This document shows, piece after piece, positions 1-5,586 of a DNA stretch of 16,735 bases. A program made the translations under genes and the position numbers. Numbering within the stretch: the first letter of the stretch is position 1; every line of letters begins with the position of its first letter. The notes under the pieces were generated by a model, which was not told the DNA's origin, did not search any database, and was given only the letters and a program-made list of their open reading frames with translations. The stretch is from an archaeon (lineage in GTDB: Archaea; Nanobdellota; Nanobdellia; Woesearchaeales; JAHJEM01), in contig JAGVFV010000059.1 of NCBI GenBank assembly GCA_020057445.1, forward strand, positions 1-16,735, given 5' to 3'.

Positions 1-74
1 CTTGATCACATTTCAGAAGGAGATTCGCCCGATGCTGCTACCCTAACTTTTCAATGCGACCTTGTAGCAGGCAT

Positions 75-84
75 ATTTTTAAAT
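75..84 (+). promoter_or_regulatory. TATA box of the VKOR gene
   Basis: An A/T block (ATTTTTAAAT) lies about 27 bases before the ATG at 107. It overlaps the more upstream in-frame ATG at 83, which argues against 83 as the start and for a leaderless transcript beginning near 106. Seen in sequence; promoter role inferred from archaeal spacing. Confidence 0.6.
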
Positions 85-106
85 GGATGTGCATTGCATG
101 GATATC

Positions 107-538
107 ATGAAGTACAAAGTGCATGTCGTCATTGCGATCTTGGCGTTCATCGCTTTGGCATTCTCAGTGATGATTGAAGTGGAGAAGCAGGGATTGTCCG
201 GTGTTGGCGCTGTCTGCACTGCAGTGAAGAGTGACTGCGCAGAAGTGCAGGGAAGCGCTTATGGGAAGACGCTTGGCATCGATAATCCGTATTATGGCAT
301 GGTCGGCTTTTCGCTCTTGATCATCCTTTCGCTCTGGCAATATACTCGGCCGAAAAGATGGCGTTTCTATCTCATTGCGGCGGGCGTCTTTCTTGCAGGC
401 CTCGTGGCGCTTTGGTTCCTATACCTCCAAGCGTTTGTCCTCTCCATGTATTGCGTGTACTGCCTGTTTGTCGATGTTATCGCTCTTGTCCTTGTCGTAT
501 TAGCCATGTGGATGATTGCCAAGAGGCAATATTTATAA
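107..538 (+). CDS. VKOR-family membrane thiol oxidoreductase
   Basis: A 143-residue membrane protein of the vitamin K epoxide reductase (VKOR) family. Members use a quinone to reoxidise a thioredoxin-like partner and so drive disulfide formation outside the cytoplasm. The hallmarks are present: an N-terminal helix (about residues 5-23), a loop cysteine pair C37 and C44, Ser50, the GIDNPYYG segment (57-64), two middle helices, and the active-site CVYC (C116, C119) at the start of the last helix. ATGs at 83, 98 and 107 are in frame. I chose 107 because the TATA box overlaps the first ATG and the first eight codons add nothing family-like. No thioredoxin-like partner is fused or adjacent. The cupin gene downstream has its own promoter. 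Several secreted proteins in this window are cysteine-rich and would be plausible clients (inference). Confidence 0.88.
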   Translation: MKYKVHVVIAILAFIALAFSVMIEVEKQGLSGVGAVCTAVKSDCAEVQGSAYGKTLGIDNPYYGMVGFSLLIILSLWQYTRPKRWRFYLIAAGVFLAGLVALWFLYLQAFVLSMYCVYCLFVDVIALVLVVLAMWMIAKRQYL

Positions 539-539
539 A
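532..539 (+). promoter_or_regulatory. TATA box of the cupin gene
   Basis: TTTATAAA is centred 26-27 bases before the ATG at 562, which places transcription start at or within a base or two of the start codon. It overlaps the stop codon of the VKOR gene. Confidence 0.7.
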
Positions 540-561
540 ACCAGCATGACTCCTTCGAAAG

Positions 562-891
562 ATGACCGACATCCATTTTAGTGACACGCTCGAAGATGCG
601 CTGCAGGAACTCATGATGGAAGATGCAGAGTATGTCCTCTTGAAACATGTCCTCTCGAAGGACGAGAGTATAGGAGAGCATCATCATCCTCTCGCAAATG
701 AGTGGGTAATCTATTCCGCAGGGACTTTAGAGATCACTATCGACGGTGAACTGAAGAGGACGACGGTGGAAAATACGACCTGCGTCAAGATACCTGCGGG
801 CGCCAAGCACACCCTTCATTGCCTGACTGACGTGTCGTATCTTGTCCTTCGGGACCGGTCTGATGAGACAGTCTACACCAGCAGGACATAA
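562..891 (+). CDS. Single-domain cupin protein
   Basis: A 109-residue soluble protein built from one cupin beta-barrel. Cupin motif 1 fits the consensus closely: H40-x-H42-x4-E47-x6-G54, within GEHHHPLANEW. Motif 2 is P78-x-G80-x2-H83, with a further His86. The likely metal ligands are H40, H42, E47 and H83 or H86. The short length and solitary domain match small metal-binding cupins of diverse function (isomerases, dioxygenases, sugar or quercetin binding); substrate cannot be told from sequence. The N-terminal 30 residues are a short acidic helix-strand lead-in. It has its own TATA box overlapping the end of the upstream gene and is probably leaderless. Its stop codon is directly followed by the tRNA promoter. 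Confidence 0.85.
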   Translation: MTDIHFSDTLEDALQELMMEDAEYVLLKHVLSKDESIGEHHHPLANEWVIYSAGTLEITIDGELKRTTVENTTCVKIPAGAKHTLHCLTDVSYLVLRDRSDETVYTSRT

Positions 892-892
892 C

Positions 893-902
893 CTTTTTAA
901 AG
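893..902 (+). promoter_or_regulatory. TATA box of tRNA-Leu
   Basis: CTTTTTAAAG lies about 28 bases before the first base of the tRNA, the usual archaeal distance. Confidence 0.6.
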
Positions 903-925
903 AATTCTAGGATTTTATGTTTCAT

Positions 926-1042
926 GCGGGAGTGGCAGAGTGGTCAAATGCGCAGGCTTCAGGCGCGATGAAAGTTTAAAGTTTCATCGCGGAAACAGCC
1001 TGTCCCTTAGTGGGTTCAAGGGTTCGAATCCCTTCTCCCGCA
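926..1042 (+). tRNA. tRNA-Leu(CAG) with a 33-base intron
   Basis: A class II tRNA. The acceptor stem GCGGGAG (926-932) pairs with CTCCCGC (1035-1041), and A1042 is the discriminator base; CCA is not encoded. D stem GCA/TGC; anticodon stem CAGGC (953-957) pairs with GCCTG (998-1002); anticodon CAG at 960-962; T arm AAGGG-TTCGAAT-CCCTT; long variable arm with a CCC/GGG stem. The anticodon arm is interrupted by an insert at 964-996, between positions 37 and 38, the canonical archaeal site. Removing it leaves 84 bases. The 3' end of this gene reappears at the ends of two downstream repeats (4022-4032 and 5569-5580). Confidence 0.95.
964..996 (+). other. tRNA-Leu intron with relaxed BHB splice sites
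   Basis: The 33-base intron has a perfect 9-10 bp stem (CGCGATGAAA / TTTCATCGCG) around an 8-base loop. A bulge-helix-bulge can be drawn with bulges GGC (cut after G963) and ACA (cut after C996). The central helix would be TTCA paired with GGAA, giving three pairs and one A-G mismatch, so it is relaxed rather than strict. Archaeal tRNA-splicing endonuclease should remove it. Confidence 0.85.
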
Positions 1043-1127
1043 TTTCCCTTATAGTTCGGTGCGACGTCGGTTTTGCATTGCGATATGCATTACAATATTG
1101 ATATAGTGGCGTGCCTTGAGGTGCGCT

Positions 1128-1304
1128 ATGGCTGAAAACGATATCTATGATTCGAAGGGTACGTATGAGCGGATAAGGGATTATTTAGAATTGTATGTGC
1201 TGCCGCCTGCTTCTGTAAATGGAAAAAAGGGTTTGAGAAGGTATTATATCAGGAATAAGGAGAGGACATACATGATCACCGCCCACAAATACGCAAAGGT
1301 CTGA
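1128..1304 (+). pseudogene. N-terminal stub of a probable tyrosine recombinase
   Basis: A 58-residue ORF starting at ATG 1128, with a GAGGTG Shine-Dalgarno at 1118-1123, four bases ahead. The sequence DIYDSKGTYERIRDYLEL followed by RRYYIRNKE resembles, from memory, the extreme N-terminus of archaeal phage-type integrases. In those, a core-binding domain and a catalytic R...HxxR...Y domain would follow. Here the similarity stops at about residue 43 (near 1260), and the remaining codons are the reverse strand of the truncated gene at 1244-1441. No catalytic domain is present, so it is a remnant. Its place 85 bases after a tRNA 3' end, in the same direction, fits an integrated-element remnant. 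The match is weak and recalled, not computed; it could be another small protein. Confidence 0.42.
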
Positions 1305-1441
1305 GTATTCACATTCGCAACCATCAAACCCTTAATCCAGTCAAGCAATGGCTGTAAAGGAGCACTAAGAAGACCTGCAATAAAGTCAAAAAGCTTCTCC
1401 CAAATACAAGATCCCAGGTTAGCCAATCCACAATCCCCCAA
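1244..1441 (-). pseudogene. 3'-truncated small membrane protein gene
   Basis: Read on the minus strand from a TTG start at 1441, the product begins MGDCGLANLGSCIWEKLFDF and continues with a PLQPLLDWIKGL segment and a hydrophobic helix (WAVIMYVLSLFLI). It stops abruptly in mid-helix after 65 codons. The start is well supported: GGAGGTG at 1447-1453 sits five bases before the TTG, and a TATA box (1481-1490) lies at the right distance. The pattern (short Cys-containing head, PLxPLL, then a transmembrane helix) resembles DPANN-archaeal membrane proteins of unknown function that normally continue with further helices; that resemblance is from memory. The missing C-terminus coincides with the point where the recombinase stub on the other strand also loses its similarity, so both genes seem cut by one deletion. 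Confidence 0.5.
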
Positions 1442-1480
1442 AACGACACCTCCGTACAGAAACAGTGAACGCAGTCGAGA

Positions 1481-1490
1481 GGTTATAAAG
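1481..1490 (-). promoter_or_regulatory. TATA box of the truncated membrane gene
   Basis: CTTTATAACC on the minus strand predicts a transcript start near 1460 and a leader of about 19 bases that contains the Shine-Dalgarno at 1447-1453. The promoter and 5' end therefore look intact although the gene is broken. Confidence 0.5.
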
Positions 1491-1603
1491 ATTGTAAAGC
1501 AATCGTATGTACACATCAATAATGACCAGTCGTCAGGGGGGACGGGAAACTCTCACAGCATTGTCTTTTCGATAAGAGAGTAAACGTCTAAAGCTTAGAA
1601 AGA

Positions 1604-1612
1604 TTTATAATA
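1604..1612 (+). promoter_or_regulatory. TATA box of the 700-residue gene
   Basis: TTTATAATA is centred about 27 bases before the ATG at 1635, predicting a leaderless transcript. Confidence 0.65.
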
Positions 1613-1634
1613 ATAAATTATTTGAAGACCCGAT

Positions 1635-3737
1635 ATGGATACATCCCTCTGTGATACCAGCTTTCTCAAGGTAGGAAACCTTGGAATGTCAATGGCATTA
1701 TATGGCCGAGATGCACAAGGGAAGATAAGCACCTTATTACTTTACCTCGAAGAATTCAAAGCTGGAAAATTTGAGCATGCTGAACGCTACAAGAAAGTTT
1801 TCTCTGAACTGCTTGCTGATCTCGAACTCATCAAGAGTGAAGGATTTATTGTCAGGCATCGCAGTATTACTGACTTCATCACCATCCTGGATAGGATACG
1901 CTACGTTCAATTCCCAGACTATATTGAAACCGCATTTCGTAAACGGGCAAATAAAATAATCGCCATGCTTACCAAACTCTTCCAAAGGCATTACCAGAAT
2001 GAGTCGAGAGCCCTCAAAGGACTACCTCCAACTCAAACAGTAATGGAACGCTTGTATCAAAATATCCCCCATAGAGTTGTTGTCATAGGAGAATCCATGG
2101 ATTACCTCAACAAGGAAACCCAAAAAAGGTTTAATCAATTAAATAATAGTATTAGCCGCAAAGATGACGCAGGAAATATAAACTCCTATGCAGAATCATA
2201 CTTCTACTCACTTACGCTCGAATTGCAGCAGGAATTTTCACTCGAGGATGACCTTGAAATTCAAGAGGTCACGCTGCATGATGAGCTCGAGGTCATTCGT
2301 TCATATCCTGCAATGCAGTCCATCTACAGACAACTTACTGAAACCTATGCGGAATTCTTTGCCAGAGACATCAGGGATGCTTTTGAAGATACCTCCCTAA
2401 AAATCAGTACAGGTCCCCCCGTGATCATGAAGGAAGTTCATGAATTCGAGCCAAGAGAAGGAAAAAGATGCCTAAGCCTACCATTCATATCCCGATCCCT
2501 GACAACACCATGGTCTACGAAAATAAAACTGCCAAACAGACCACCAGATCAGGAAGGATCCTACAAAGGAGAATACATTGTGCAGAGTTATTTTTATGAT
2601 GATACCTGGTCACATACAAGAGTTCAGGATCCTCAGTACAAAATATGGAAGAAAGAAGCGATTATGGTTTTCAATGGAGTGCCTCTTCTTCTCCCAGAAG
2701 CTCCTCTTACTCAGCCATTCTACATGGTAGGCGGAGCAGATAACCAATGGTTAAGCATAAGCCAATCCACAGATAGAGAGACAAATTGCATGGTGAATGT
2801 TTTTTTTACACGGCAGAACAAGAATTTCAAGAACTACCTCGAGCATATTCAAAGACAATATTCCCCATTTCTCAAAGAAAGAATGGACCAACTGATTGCT
2901 TTGCATGAAAAATATTTTATAGAAGAGTACAAAAAACCAAATGTCTGGCTTTTGTCCTATGACCTCGAACTTTGTGTTGATTACGAGAGAACAAGGGCTC
3001 AGTTCGCCCAAGAACTTAATAAACTTCTCAATGTCATAAGGATTCTTCTTGAAGGATCAGAGGAAATCAAACTTACAGAGCACAGGATCTACGAAGGAAT
3101 GGACGGCATCAATTTTTTTTACAGGACAACAATACCATTGTTGCTCTCACATGTCGTTATGATGAGAAGAACCATTTCCACAAAAACGTATGCAGGTGAC
3201 ATTACGCCGTTACCTGATGGTTTTACAAAAGAATTTCCGCAGTTTGGCGTAGGGATGCTTGATCAGATGTTCCATGATTTCAAAGATCCACACATACCTG
3301 ATTACCGGTGGATTGACCTTGCAACTTATTACGAGGTCAATGTCCATACGAGAAATCTTTCCAGAAAAATCGTCACTACTGATTCACAAGAAGAATTCGA
3401 GGCAGACATGGAACAAGGCAAAACCAAAAGAGAACAGAAACAGAATGGCGATTCAAGCCATTATCGCGACGAGATGTGGAGGATGCTCAAGAAGACAACT
3501 GATGAAAATGCTGCATTGAGGAGTTCATACCTTCGTTTCTTAAGGTTTGTCGGAAAAGAAAAACTGAAAGAGAAAATACTCGACATGGCCGCACTCAACA
3601 GCGAACATAGTAGGTATACCTTGTATGCGAAGGATCATGGACCGATTACCCTGACAGAATTCAGTGATGATCTGCTGGCATGGATTCTCTTTTCAGGACC
3701 CATCCCGGAAGAATATGCGCAATTCTTTCATCAGTGA
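1635..3737 (+). CDS. Unrecognised 700-residue island protein
   Basis: I do not recognise this family. The product is a long, largely soluble protein with no signal peptide and no convincing membrane helix. There is no Walker A, no nuclease-type motif I can name, no zinc-finger cysteine pattern and no internal repeat. The first third (about 30-250) is rich in amphipathic helices. The middle (about 255-400) is richer in aromatics and proline and looks beta-rich (for example YIVQSYFYDDTW). From about 400 it is helical again, with a charged Lys/Glu/Gln-rich linker near 590-615 and a helical tail. It has its own promoter, is monocistronic, and its A/T-leaning codon use differs from the SMC and lyase genes. 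It lies between the integrase/tRNA end and repeat copy A, so it is probably mobile-island cargo. Defence or another accessory role is only a guess. Confidence 0.8.
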   Translation: MDTSLCDTSFLKVGNLGMSMALYGRDAQGKISTLLLYLEEFKAGKFEHAERYKKVFSELLADLELIKSEGFIVRHRSITDFITILDRIRYVQFPDYIETAFRKRANKIIAMLTKLFQRHYQNESRALKGLPPTQTVMERLYQNIPHRVVVIGESMDYLNKETQKRFNQLNNSISRKDDAGNINSYAESYFYSLTLELQQEFSLEDDLEIQEVTLHDELEVIRSYPAMQSIYRQLTETYAEFFARDIRDAFEDTSLKISTGPPVIMKEVHEFEPREGKRCLSLPFISRSLTTPWSTKIKLPNRPPDQEGSYKGEYIVQSYFYDDTWSHTRVQDPQYKIWKKEAIMVFNGVPLLLPEAPLTQPFYMVGGADNQWLSISQSTDRETNCMVNVFFTRQNKNFKNYLEHIQRQYSPFLKERMDQLIALHEKYFIEEYKKPNVWLLSYDLELCVDYERTRAQFAQELNKLLNVIRILLEGSEEIKLTEHRIYEGMDGINFFYRTTIPLLLSHVVMMRRTISTKTYAGDITPLPDGFTKEFPQFGVGMLDQMFHDFKDPHIPDYRWIDLATYYEVNVHTRNLSRKIVTTDSQEEFEADMEQGKTKREQKQNGDSSHYRDEMWRMLKKTTDENAALRSSYLRFLRFVGKEKLKEKILDMAALNSEHSRYTLYAKDHGPITLTEFSDDLLAWILFSGPIPEEYAQFFHQ

Positions 3738-3931
3738 TATTTTTTTCGCTCCAATAGTTAGTCCATTCTCCAATAATAGAAACTGATAGGAAACAAACTC
3801 ACTTTTAACGACTTCACCCCTCAAGAGATTGTCTTCTCAATAATCAGTAATACATGCTTACCCAATTTTTTCTATAAGAATCTCCCCAAATACTTTGATT
3901 CGATTCCGCGGGTGTTTCTAGATCAAATACT
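3738..3931. other. Gene-free spacer
   Basis: Starts with a T-run (ATTTTTTT near 3739-3746), a plausible archaeal terminator for the upstream gene. I see no ORF, hairpin or RNA gene in the rest. Together with the repeat and the operators that follow, the gene-free stretch extends to 4121. Confidence 0.5.
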
Positions 3932-4032
3932 GATAATCGAAAAATATTTTAACCTGTTCTTCTTCGGAGGAGGTGTTAGGCACGTTTGCTCGTCGTCGCA
4001 TTAGACTATAGGGTTGTTGCGCTTCTCCCGCA
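3932..4032 (+). repeat. 101-bp diverged direct repeat, copy A
   Basis: Aligns without gaps to 5479-5579 over 101 positions, with 81 identities by my hand count. The alignment begins sharply at GATAATCGA and ends at TCTCCCGCA. The last 11 bases (4022-4032) are identical to the last 11 bases of the tRNA-Leu gene (1032-1042). No tRNA fold can be drawn, because the T-arm halves do not pair. It flanks the nucleotidyltransferase operon on the left. Confidence 0.85.
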
Positions 4033-4044
4033 GCCATTTTTTTA

Positions 4045-4057
4045 TACAATTTTTGTA
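4045..4057. promoter_or_regulatory. Palindromic operator site 1
   Basis: TACAATTTTTGTA, an inverted repeat (TACAA-TTT-TTGTA; a flanking A/T pair extends it). It is identical to site 2, with starts exactly 21 bp apart. It lies upstream of the TATA box of the operon at 4122. Likely bound by a dimeric repressor or activator; identity of the regulator is inferred only. Confidence 0.7.
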
Positions 4058-4065
4058 TGTATTTG

Positions 4066-4078
4066 TACAATTTTTGTA
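4066..4078. promoter_or_regulatory. Palindromic operator site 2
   Basis: Second identical TACAATTTTTGTA. The 21-bp pitch puts both sites on the same face of the helix, two turns apart, which favours cooperative binding of two dimers. It ends 12 bases before the TATA-box region, so occupancy could affect assembly at the BRE/TATA. Confidence 0.7.
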
Positions 4079-4090
4079 TATTTTCGAAAC

Positions 4091-4100
4091 ATTTTAATAT
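4091..4100 (+). promoter_or_regulatory. TATA box of the nucleotidyltransferase operon
   Basis: ATTTTAATAT is centred about 26 bases before the ATG at 4122, predicting leaderless transcription. The purine-containing CGAAAC just upstream could serve as a BRE. Confidence 0.65.
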
Positions 4101-4121
4101 CTGTCGTGTTTATCTCTTCTT

Positions 4122-4739
4122 ATGGCGCATAATAAGGAAGAGATTACTGCAGAACGCTTGTTTGCATTACTCGAGTCTCTCTCCAAATTTATCGATATGA
4201 AGATGAAGATATATGCGTTAGGCGGGACTGCGCTGACGATTCTTCATATGAAAAAGTCGACTTTGGACATTGATCTGAATATTGCCACTAAGAAAGAATA
4301 TGAATATCTCTGCCACATATTTGAGCAGATTGGCTTTACTAGAACTGGCGACATTCGCTGGATGAGTCAGGAAGGGTTAGCGTTTGACCTCTTTCACGGC
4401 TCAAACATCATGGGAACGCAGCTTCTACCTGATTGCCTAGAAAAGTCCACGTCCATCAAGTCATTTGGCAGTATTGACTTGTTTACACTTTCGCTGCAAG
4501 ACACCATCATCAGCAAACTGGCAAGGGGAGATTCACGAGATTTTGATGATATCAAGAGTATTTTTAAGAAAGAACAGATCGATCTTCAGGGTTTGGTGAA
4601 AAGATACGAAGAGACCATGGAGAATTCAATCGTGTCTCACTATCAACAAAAGTTGCTCGATCTGATTGAGATAAAATTTGGCGAATGGAAATTCCCTCTG
4701 GATAAAAAACTCATAGCAGAGGTCAAAAAATGGCGCTAG
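4122..4739 (+). CDS. DUF6036-like nucleotidyltransferase (toxin-antitoxin type)
   Basis: A 205-residue protein of the nucleotidyltransferase superfamily, close in layout to the DUF6036/AbiEii-type enzymes found in toxin-antitoxin and phage-abortive modules. Visible motifs are the nucleotide-binding GG (G34, G35, in YALGGTALTI), the metal-binding pair D49-I-D51 in STLDIDLNI, and D89 in FDLF as the likely third carboxylate. A helical segment SLQDTIISKLARGDSRDFDDI (126-144) matches the D/K/R-D-x-x-D-I region of these families. All three catalytic carboxylates are present, so it is probably active; the substrate (tRNA, protein or nucleotide) is unknown. It is the first gene of a two-gene operon with paired operators. 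The stop codon lies inside the next gene (10-base overlap), so the two are translationally coupled. Confidence 0.8.
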   Translation: MAHNKEEITAERLFALLESLSKFIDMKMKIYALGGTALTILHMKKSTLDIDLNIATKKEYEYLCHIFEQIGFTRTGDIRWMSQEGLAFDLFHGSNIMGTQLLPDCLEKSTSIKSFGSIDLFTLSLQDTIISKLARGDSRDFDDIKSIFKKEQIDLQGLVKRYEETMENSIVSHYQQKLLDLIEIKFGEWKFPLDKKLIAEVKKWR

Positions 4740-5347
4740 CTGTCGAAAAAAGATTGCAGACTGCAGGATATCGCATGCTTGGAGATGACGAACACATAGA
4801 TGCATTACTCATTGATATTCTCAGGACGAAGAATGCGAGATACTTGAAAACCGTCCCCTTCCTCATCTATAAACATAATCCGAATACTATTGCTATCCGT
4901 AAAAAATTAGAAAGGAAAGAAGAAGAGTTGTTTGACATCATACTGAATTTCACTGCAAGAATATTCAAGGAGCTCAATATTCAGAAGGATATAGAAAATT
5001 TTAGGAAGAAACTTAAGGGAGATTGCCGCAAGTCAGGTCTTGAATATGTTGAATTCAAGGAAGAGTTCGAGCTGCAGCTGCGAAACGACACGAAACCAAA
5101 CCTTTTGATCGACACGCAAAAGATCGACGAAGAAAGAAATCTCCAGTTCGCGCTTTCTGTGCTTTTTACAAAGAAAGAGAAACAGATCATCAAACAGCTT
5201 CAGGAGGATACATCAGTTAGCAAGACTGAATATGAGTATTATTCAAGAAAAACAAAGAAGAAACTCAAGAGTATCATTATTTTGCACGATTTCGCCTTGA
5301 GTATATCTCAAAAATCGCCAAGAGTTGAAAATGAGGCAAAGAGATAG
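4730..5347 (+). CDS. Partner of the nucleotidyltransferase; possible DNA-binding antitoxin
   Basis: A 205-residue, highly charged, helical protein starting inside the end of the nucleotidyltransferase gene. Residues 54-115 are a Lys/Glu-rich helical stretch, possibly coiled coil. The C-terminal part (about 137-185) runs NLQFALSVLFTKKEKQIIKQ and then SKTEYEYYSRKTKKKLKSI. That has the spacing of a two-helix DNA-binding unit: a helix with 'K/E-x-x-I-I-x-x-L', a turn, then 'S-K-T-E-x-E-Y-Y-S-R-x-x-K-K-K-L'. From memory, a similar FT/SPKxK...KTExEYYSR...KKKL tail is common in archaeal proteins beside nucleotidyltransferases. The inference is that it binds or neutralises the first protein and may bind the paired operators. 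Which of the two is the toxin is not decided by the sequence. Confidence 0.7.
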   Translation: MALAVEKRLQTAGYRMLGDDEHIDALLIDILRTKNARYLKTVPFLIYKHNPNTIAIRKKLERKEEELFDIILNFTARIFKELNIQKDIENFRKKLKGDCRKSGLEYVEFKEEFELQLRNDTKPNLLIDTQKIDEERNLQFALSVLFTKKEKQIIKQLQEDTSVSKTEYEYYSRKTKKKLKSIIILHDFALSISQKSPRVENEAKR

Positions 5348-5478
5348 CTAATGTGATGATCGTGTGCAGATTTGTTCTTATGGATCGTCTCCTCAAAGTG
5401 TGACTGTGAGTTTGTCAAGAACGGCACTGTGATTATGAGTGGCGGTACTGGTGAGTCCTTCAACAGGATATATCCCAT

Positions 5479-5579
5479 GATAATCGATACCTTTTTTAAT
5501 CTGTTCTTCTCAGAAGGGGGTGATTGACATGCTTGCTTGTCGTCGCATTGAACCATAGGGTTGTCGCGTTTCTCCCGCA
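5479..5579 (+). repeat. 101-bp diverged direct repeat, copy B
   Basis: Partner of 3932-4032, same orientation, 1547 bp away, about 80% identical with no gaps. Its last ten bases (5570-5579), plus the following T, match the tRNA-Leu 3' end and its first flanking base (1033-1043). A T-run follows directly. The two copies bracket the nucleotidyltransferase operon. The 20 differences are uneven by period three: one falls at positions with coordinate mod 3 = 2, against 9 and 10 at the other two. Confidence 0.85.
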
Positions 5580-5586
5580 TGGTTTT

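Noticed and set aside
2..46. Possible 3' end of an upstream plus-strand gene
   Set aside because: Only 14 codons precede a stop and nothing is recognisable; too short to support.
83..106. Upstream ATG start for the VKOR protein
   Set aside because: It overlaps the TATA box; the ATG at 107 fits leaderless spacing and gives a normal VKOR N-terminus.
3965..4032. tRNA gene at the end of repeat copy A
   Set aside because: The 3' end looks like a tRNA, but the T arm does not pair and no matching 5' acceptor strand is present.
5308..5580. Minus-strand 90-codon frame across repeat copy B
   Set aside because: It overlaps the end of a solid gene, shows no domain or promoter, and the equivalent frame in copy A has a stop. 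Kept only as the periodicity observation.
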